NCBI RefSeq assembly: GCF_015056685.1
Contig: NZ_SVFW01000079.1
Location: 1-10,961 of the forward strand
Length of the DNA stretch: 10,961 nt
DNA from: Butyrivibrio sp.
Lineage (GTDB): Bacteria > Bacillota > Clostridia > Lachnospirales > Lachnospiraceae
Direction of reading: 5' to 3'
A program made the translations under genes and the position numbers. This document shows positions 6,978 through 10,961 of this stretch, piece after piece; within the stretch, counting starts at the first letter, position 1; every line of letters begins with the position of its first letter. The notes beneath the pieces are model-generated. The model was not told the DNA's origin and made no database searches. It was given only the letters and a program-made list of their open reading frames with translations.

Positions 6978-7871
6978 ATGATATCCCTTTTTCAAACTGC
7001 TGTTGAGCTGGGACTTATCAGCTCTCTTACAGTACTTGCTTTGTATATGAGTTATACCATGCTGAATGTTTGTGATCTGTCAACAGACGGAGCATTCACC
7101 ATGGGTGCTGCAGTAGGAGCAGTGGTTACACTGGCAGGCCATCCTTTTCTGGCACTTCCTGCAGCAATGCTGTCAGGTATGTTGTCCGGCTTTGTGACAG
7201 CTCTTTTACAGACTAAAATGGGCGTTGACAGCCTTCTTGCGGGCATTACTGTCAACACAGCTTTGTATTCTGTTAATATAGCTGTAATGGGAAAGTCTTC
7301 GCTGCTTAATCTTAACAGTTCAGGAAGCATTTTTTCATTTGCTTCAGACCTGTTGGATGGCAGTGCTGCGGATCCTTATTCCAAGCTTATAGTGATAACT
7401 CTTATAGTTATGGTGGTTATGATCTGTATCGTTGCATTCTTAAGGACAAGGCTTGGACTTGCCATAAGGGCAACGGGAGACAATCCTGATATGGTCAGAT
7501 CTTCATCAATCAATACTGTTGCTATCACTATTACAGGGCTTTGTTTGTCCAACTCACTTACAGCTCTTTCGGGATGTCTTTTGGCTCAATATAACAAATC
7601 CGCCAACATTGACATAGGAACCGGAATGCTGACAATTGCTCTTGCATCCCTTCTTATTGGCAGGCTCTTTTTTAGAAATAAGGGAGTAGGTCATGGAGTA
7701 ATAGGAGCTGTGATCGGGGCTATATTCTTCAGACTCGTCTATACAATGGCACTCAGGCTCAATATGCCAGCCTTTATGCTAAAACTTGTTTCTTCCGTAA
7801 TTGTCATTCTGGCAATAAGTGGACCTTATTTCCTTGGCAGGATGAGGAAGAAAGGAGGGGCCAATGCTTAA
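6978..7871 (+). CDS. trpY: Tryptophan ABC importer, permease subunit (TrpY-like)
   Basis: This 297-residue, very hydrophobic inner-membrane protein has about eight membrane segments and belongs to the branched-chain-type permease family (LivH/BPD_transp_2 style). Family-like landmarks are an N-terminal region with CDLSTDGAFTMGAA, followed by a Gly/Ala-rich helix, and the cytoplasmic loop FLRTRLGLAIRATGDNPDM (about residues 154-173), which resembles the ATPase-coupling loop of LivH proteins (there typically GlyLeu-AlaIleArgAla). AGAGG (6964-6968) precedes the ATG, 22 bases after the binding-protein stop. Its last 8 bases overlap the ATPase start, indicating translational coupling. It forms the transmembrane path for the substrate delivered by the upstream lipoprotein. 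Family and complex membership are secure; substrate follows from the T-box. Confidence 0.88.
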   Translation: MISLFQTAVELGLISSLTVLALYMSYTMLNVCDLSTDGAFTMGAAVGAVVTLAGHPFLALPAAMLSGMLSGFVTALLQTKMGVDSLLAGITVNTALYSVNIAVMGKSSLLNLNSSGSIFSFASDLLDGSAADPYSKLIVITLIVMVVMICIVAFLRTRLGLAIRATGDNPDMVRSSSINTVAITITGLCLSNSLTALSGCLLAQYNKSANIDIGTGMLTIALASLLIGRLFFRNKGVGHGVIGAVIGAIFFRLVYTMALRLNMPAFMLKLVSSVIVILAISGPYFLGRMRKKGGANA

Positions 7872-8649
7872 ACTTCAATCTGTAAACAAGACCTTTGGCA
7901 AAGGCACAGTCAATGAGAAAAAAGCCCTGGGCAATATTAATCTTGATGTGAAAAAGGGTGATTTTATCAGTATCATCGGATCTAATGGCGCAGGAAAATC
8001 AACTCTTTTAAATGCTATAAGCGGTGTGTTTGAAATAGATAGCGGAAGTATCATGCTGGACGGCGTGGATATCACCAGAATGTCCGAACACAAAAGGGCG
8101 GCAGTAATAGGCAGGCTCTTTCAGGACCCAATGAAGGGGTCAGCTCCTTCCATGAGCATAGAGGATAATCTGTATCTGGCATCAGGCAAAAGAGGCTGGT
8201 TTTCTCATATGACAAGCGCAGACAGAAAAGAATTCAGGGAAAGACTAGCACTTTTGGGCATGGGACTGGAAGACAGGATGAAGCATCCGGTAGGTCTTTT
8301 ATCCGGTGGACAGAGGCAGGCGCTGACACTTCTGATGGCTACCTACAATGTTCCAAAGCTTCTTTTACTGGATGAGCATACGGCAGCTCTTGACCCTGCA
8401 ACAGCGGAGAAAGTTCTTGCTCTGACTAAAGATGTCATAGAAAAGAACAATATAACCTGTCTTATGATCACTCACAATATGCAGTCCGCCCTTGATCTGG
8501 GCAACCGTACGATCATGATGAATGATGGCGAGATCATATATGATGTTGAGGGCGAGAAAAGAGCTAAAACTACCGTTGAAGATCTTTTGCAGCTCTTTAA
8601 GGACAAGGCAGGTGAAAAACTTACTAACGACAGGATGCTTCTTTCATAA
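7864..8649 (+). CDS. trpZ: Tryptophan ABC importer, ATP-binding subunit (TrpZ-like)
   Basis: This 261-residue cytoplasmic ATPase powers the importer. All nucleotide-binding motifs are intact: Walker A GSNGAGKST (39-47), Q-loop Gln87 in LFQDP, signature LSGGQ (146-150), Walker B ending Asp170-Glu171 in LLLLDEH, D-loop ALDP, and switch His204 in ITHNM. The Walker B glutamate is followed by HTAALD in place of the common PTxxLD, a variant usual in this transporter class. The start ATG overlaps the permease stop by 8 bases and has AAAGGAGG (7851-7858) inside the permease gene. The end of the operon lacks a clear U-tract terminator. Confidence 0.92.
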   Translation: MLKLQSVNKTFGKGTVNEKKALGNINLDVKKGDFISIIGSNGAGKSTLLNAISGVFEIDSGSIMLDGVDITRMSEHKRAAVIGRLFQDPMKGSAPSMSIEDNLYLASGKRGWFSHMTSADRKEFRERLALLGMGLEDRMKHPVGLLSGGQRQALTLLMATYNVPKLLLLDEHTAALDPATAEKVLALTKDVIEKNNITCLMITHNMQSALDLGNRTIMMNDGEIIYDVEGEKRAKTTVEDLLQLFKDKAGEKLTNDRMLLS

Positions 8650-8683
8650 TAAATGCGTTTTTTGTATTTATGAGCCCTAGATA

Positions 8684-8712
8684 TAGAGATAAATGAGAAA
8701 ACGTGATATAAT
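8684..8712 (+). promoter_or_regulatory. Predicted promoter of the yjeM-like permease gene
   Basis: A -35-like TAGAGA (8684-8689), a 17-base spacer and a perfect -10 TATAAT (8707-8712) are present, with TG at 8704-8705 giving an extended -10. The start would be near 8719, leaving about 53 bases of AT-rich leader. The design, a weak -35 plus extended -10, is the same as the promoter at 199-227. Confidence 0.65.
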
Positions 8713-8771
8713 CGTGAACGTTGCGTTTATATAAAATTAAATGCAGAATATATTTTTTTAAGGAAGTAGTA

Positions 8772-10334
8772 ATGAAAGAAGAAAAGAAATTAGGGCTCAT
8801 GGCTCTCATACTGATGATCTTTACATCAGTATATGGCTTCAACAATATCCCGAGATCTTATTATTTAATGGGATATGCAGCAATACCATGGTTTGTTATT
8901 GCTGGTATTTTATTCTTTATACCATTTGCATTTATGGTAGCAGAGTTTGGCTCTGCATTTAAGGACGAAACAGGTGGTATGTATTCCTGGATGTGCAAGT
9001 CAGTAGGTCCTAAGTATGCATTCATCGGAACATTCATGTGGTACACATCATATGTACTTTGGATGGTAAATGTTTCATCAGGTATCTGGGTACCTGTATC
9101 AAATCTTATTTTTGGTGAGGATTGCACATCAAGCTGGTCTTTCTTTGGTTCAAAAATCCTTTCCGGTTCAAGACTTCTTGGTGTCATGGCAATCATCTTT
9201 TTTATCTTTATCACATACTTTGATTCAAAGGGTATTGATAAGATTAGCAAGGTGACATCAATTGGTGGTACAGCAGTTCTTGTGATCAACATCATGGTGG
9301 TTGTTGGTTCAGTAGTTATGATCATTGCTCGTCATGGTCAGCTTGAGCAGCCATTTTTAGGCGCAGAGTCTTTAATGGTTCCTCTTAACACAGCTTATCA
9401 GGGCAGCCCGATCATGATCTTATCATTTATTGTATATGCACTTTTCGCTTATGGCGGAATCGAAGCAGTTGGCGGACTTGTTGATAAGACAGAGAATCCA
9501 AAGAAAAACTTCCCTAAGGGAATTGTGGCAGCAGCTTTGGTAATCGTAGTTGGTTATGCTATTCTTATCCTGCTTGTAGGCTCATTTACAAACTACAGCG
9601 AAATCCTTGGAACAGATAGCATTACACTTGGAAACGTCTCATATGTGATCATGTCAAACTTTGCAGCAGCGTTTGGTAAGGTGTTTGGTGCTTCTGTTGC
9701 TACTCAGGCTGCTCTTGCTCACGGATTTGCCAGAGTATACGCGCTTATTATGCTTCTTGCACTTATGGGTGCTATGTTTGCACTTGTTTATTCACCTCTT
9801 AAGCAGATTATCGACGGAACTCCCAAGGAGCTCTGGCCGGGTAATATGGGTGAGATCGCAGAGGACGGTATGCCAAAGAACGCCATGTGGATCCAGTGTG
9901 CAATCGTTTGTATCATGATTCTTTTAGTTTCATTTGGTGGCGATACAATGCAGCAGTTCTTCGTGATCTTAACAGCAATGGTAAATGTTGGTATGACAGT
10001 GCCATATATGTTTATTTCATTCGCATTCCCTAAGTTTAAGAAGATGAAGAACATCGACAGAAGCTTCGAAGTATTCAAGACTCAGAAGTCTGCAAATATC
10101 TGGGGCTATGTTGTAACACTTACATTGTTCTTTGCAAATGCATTTGCTATTATTCAGCCAGCCATCGAAGGCGACTGGAAGACTACCTTCTGGTCATTAA
10201 GCGGTCCGGTTATCTTTGGGCTTGCTGCATTGATCATTTATAAGCGTTATGAAAAGAAATTAGCAGCAGGTGAATTCAATAAAGAAAACACTGATGACGT
10301 TGATGATGAAAATGAAAATGTTGTAACAGAATAA
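8772..10334 (+). CDS. yjeM: YjeM-like amino acid permease (APC superfamily, glutamate/GABA antiporter type)
   Basis: This 520-residue membrane protein has about twelve hydrophobic segments and is an amino acid transporter or antiporter. From memory it matches the E. coli YjeM pattern over its whole length: LMALILMIFTSVYGF then YYLMGYAAIPW at the N-terminus, AFIGTFMWYTSYVLWMV, the FAYGGIEAVGGLVDKTENP block (about 220-240), SPLKQIIDGTPKELWP, and FANAFAIIQPAIEGDW near the C-terminus. YjeM belongs to the glutamate:GABA antiporter group of the APC superfamily, but its substrate is not established, so none is claimed here. The tail is polar and strongly acidic (about the last 20 residues). The start is ATG 8772 with AAGGA at 8760-8764; an upstream in-frame TTG at 8721 lacks a ribosome site and would add 17 implausible residues. 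It is transcribed alone. Confidence 0.88.
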   Translation: MKEEKKLGLMALILMIFTSVYGFNNIPRSYYLMGYAAIPWFVIAGILFFIPFAFMVAEFGSAFKDETGGMYSWMCKSVGPKYAFIGTFMWYTSYVLWMVNVSSGIWVPVSNLIFGEDCTSSWSFFGSKILSGSRLLGVMAIIFFIFITYFDSKGIDKISKVTSIGGTAVLVINIMVVVGSVVMIIARHGQLEQPFLGAESLMVPLNTAYQGSPIMILSFIVYALFAYGGIEAVGGLVDKTENPKKNFPKGIVAAALVIVVGYAILILLVGSFTNYSEILGTDSITLGNVSYVIMSNFAAAFGKVFGASVATQAALAHGFARVYALIMLLALMGAMFALVYSPLKQIIDGTPKELWPGNMGEIAEDGMPKNAMWIQCAIVCIMILLVSFGGDTMQQFFVILTAMVNVGMTVPYMFISFAFPKFKKMKNIDRSFEVFKTQKSANIWGYVVTLTLFFANAFAIIQPAIEGDWKTTFWSLSGPVIFGLAALIIYKRYEKKLAAGEFNKENTDDVDDENENVVTE

Positions 10335-10349
10335 TAAATCGACTATTAC

Positions 10350-10396
10350 AAAGCTATTTTGAGGCTGAAAATGCTTCAAAATGGCTTTTTTGTTTT
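10350..10396 (+). terminator. Intrinsic terminator of the yjeM-like gene
   Basis: A 13-bp stem (10350-10362 with 10376-10388, one T-G wobble) is followed by six T's (10386-10391), then G and TTTT. It begins 16 bases after the permease stop codon. Confidence 0.88.
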
Positions 10397-10404
10397 GCTT
10401 TAAA

Positions 10405-10437
10405 TCCAGGTGTTTAACTGCACCTGGAAATTTTTTT
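10405..10437 (+). terminator. Second terminator-like hairpin
   Basis: TCCAGGTG (10405-10412) pairs perfectly with CACCTGGA (10421-10428) across an 8-base loop. Two A's and seven T's (10431-10437) follow. It lies right behind the first terminator and 14 bases before the candidate Rrf2 operator, so it probably acts as a backup terminator insulating the regulator gene. Confidence 0.65.
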
Positions 10438-10450
10438 GAAAAAATTTAGA

Positions 10451-10469
10451 TGTAACCATTGCAGCTACA
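10451..10469 (+). promoter_or_regulatory. Candidate Rrf2-type operator
   Basis: An imperfect 19-bp dyad, TGTAAC-N7-GCTACA, has half-sites that match in five of six positions. Rrf2-family operators commonly have short inverted half-sites of this spacing. It overlaps the predicted -35 of the Rrf2 gene, so autorepression is plausible. Single-site evidence only. Confidence 0.4.
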
Positions 10470-10487
10470 ACTGCCTTGAAGTAAAAT
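10459..10487 (+). promoter_or_regulatory. Tentative promoter of the Rrf2-family gene
   Basis: A weak -35 TTGCAG (10459-10464), a 17-base spacer and a -10 TAAAAT (10482-10487) are present. The predicted start near 10494 would fall at the ribosome site, leaving almost no leader, so the true start may differ. Confidence 0.35.
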
Positions 10488-10506
10488 AGTGGCAGGAGGA
10501 ACAAAA

Positions 10507-10947
10507 ATGCAGATATCAAGCAGATTTACGGTTGCACTTCATATTTTTACATGCGTGGATACGTTTAAAGACGAACACAAGGTAACGAGCGATTTTCTTG
10601 CAGCCAGTATTAATACCAATCCTGTCATCATCAGAAAGATTCTTACTCAACTTAAGAACGCAGGGCTAATAAATGTTATCAGAGGAACGGGCGGAATAGA
10701 GCTTACGAGAGATCTTAAAGATATAACTTTTTATGACGTGTATCAGGCAATTGAGCCTTTGGAGAATGGAAATCTATTCAGATTTCATGAATCGCCAAAT
10801 CCAGAGTGCCCTGTTGGTAGGAATATCCATTCGCTATTGGATGATAAATTGAAAAACATCCAGGAAGCTATGGAATCAGAGATGAAAAAATACACTCTTA
10901 ATGATTTAAGATCCGGAATGCAGGAACTGTTGGCAAAAGAAGCTTAA
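10507..10947 (+). CDS. Rrf2-family transcriptional regulator (YwnA-like, no Fe-S cluster motif)
   Basis: This 146-residue DNA-binding protein has the Rrf2 pattern. It opens with MQISSRFTVALHIF, has a winged helix-turn-helix (about 26-70) with a recognition region around NPVIIRKILTQLKNAGL and a wing with RGTGGIELTRD, then a dimerisation helix near the C-terminus. Iron-sulfur members such as IscR and NsrR carry three clustered cysteines at about 90-110. Here only Cys101 (in PNPECPVG) and Cys16 are present, so it belongs with the cluster-free YwnA-like group. The effector is unknown; Cys101 could be redox-sensitive, but that is speculation. The start is ATG 10507 with AGGAGG (10494-10499); an in-frame GTG at 10489 would include that ribosome site and is rejected. 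Targets are not evident beyond a dyad in its own upstream region. A divergent or downstream target may lie outside the window. Confidence 0.9.
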   Translation: MQISSRFTVALHIFTCVDTFKDEHKVTSDFLAASINTNPVIIRKILTQLKNAGLINVIRGTGGIELTRDLKDITFYDVYQAIEPLENGNLFRFHESPNPECPVGRNIHSLLDDKLKNIQEAMESEMKKYTLNDLRSGMQELLAKEA

Positions 10948-10961
10948 CAATGAGACTCTGA

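Noticed and set aside
8649..8671. Hairpin ATAAATGC/GTATTTAT after the trpZ-like gene, considered as a terminator
   Set aside because: The stem is AT-rich, the T-run is in the loop and not after the stem, and GAGCCC follows; it does not look like an intrinsic terminator.
8721..8771. In-frame TTG start adding 17 residues to the permease
   Set aside because: No ribosome site, the extension is low-complexity and AT-derived, and it begins at about the predicted transcription start; ATG 8772 has a proper AAGGA.
253..10078. Minus-strand and alternate-frame open frames over the kinase, transporter and permease genes
   Set aside because: They lie inside strongly supported genes, lack ribosome sites and recognisable domains, and are shadows of the real coding frames.
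10489..10506. In-frame GTG start for the Rrf2-family protein
   Set aside because: The added codons contain the AGGAGG site that serves ATG 10507, and Rrf2 proteins typically begin at the MQISSRF-type sequence.
10948..10961. Tiny ATG-AGA-CTC-TGA frame at the right edge
   Set aside because: Three codons only; not a gene.

Overview
This window looks like chromosomal DNA of a low-to-moderate GC, Gram-positive anaerobe, most likely a Lachnospiraceae member of the Butyrivibrio/Pseudobutyrivibrio type. That placement is an inference. It rests on strong AGGAGG-like ribosome binding sites, sigma-A promoters, lipoprotein solute-binding proteins, a T-box riboswitch and large HisKA-REC-HPt hybrid kinases. 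All genes lie on the + strand. I see no mobile elements, CRISPR, tRNA or rRNA.

Layout: (1) 1-110 is the last 35 codons of an unidentified gene, closed by a very strong hairpin terminator at 120-170. (2) 199-5507 is a three-gene signalling operon behind an extended -10 promoter: a membrane hybrid histidine kinase (Cache-like sensor, HisKA, HATPase, REC, HPt), an orphan sugar-type solute-binding lipoprotein with no permease or ATPase beside it, and a response regulator with an HD-GYP cyclic-di-GMP phosphodiesterase domain. The likely circuit is extracellular ligand, binding lipoprotein, kinase, internal receiver, HPt, HD-GYP regulator, then lower c-di-GMP. (3) 5522-8649 is a consensus promoter and a complete T-box leader, followed by a three-gene ABC importer (binding lipoprotein, LivH-like permease, ATPase). 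The T-box has a UGG specifier and a UGGC acceptor-binding bulge, both matching tRNA-Trp, so this is a tryptophan-responsive trpXYZ operon. (4) 8684-10437 is a single-gene unit for a YjeM-like amino acid permease of the APC superfamily, ending in two consecutive terminator-like hairpins. (5) 10451-10947 is an Rrf2-family repressor of the YwnA type without an iron-sulfur cysteine cluster. A 19-bp dyad overlaps its own predicted -35 and may be an autoregulatory operator.

The most interesting parts are the solute-binding protein/hybrid kinase/HD-GYP module, a self-contained route from an extracellular small molecule to c-di-GMP breakdown, and the Trp T-box leader. That leader carries a fourth complementary segment downstream of its terminator, which could form an extra hairpin after antitermination.
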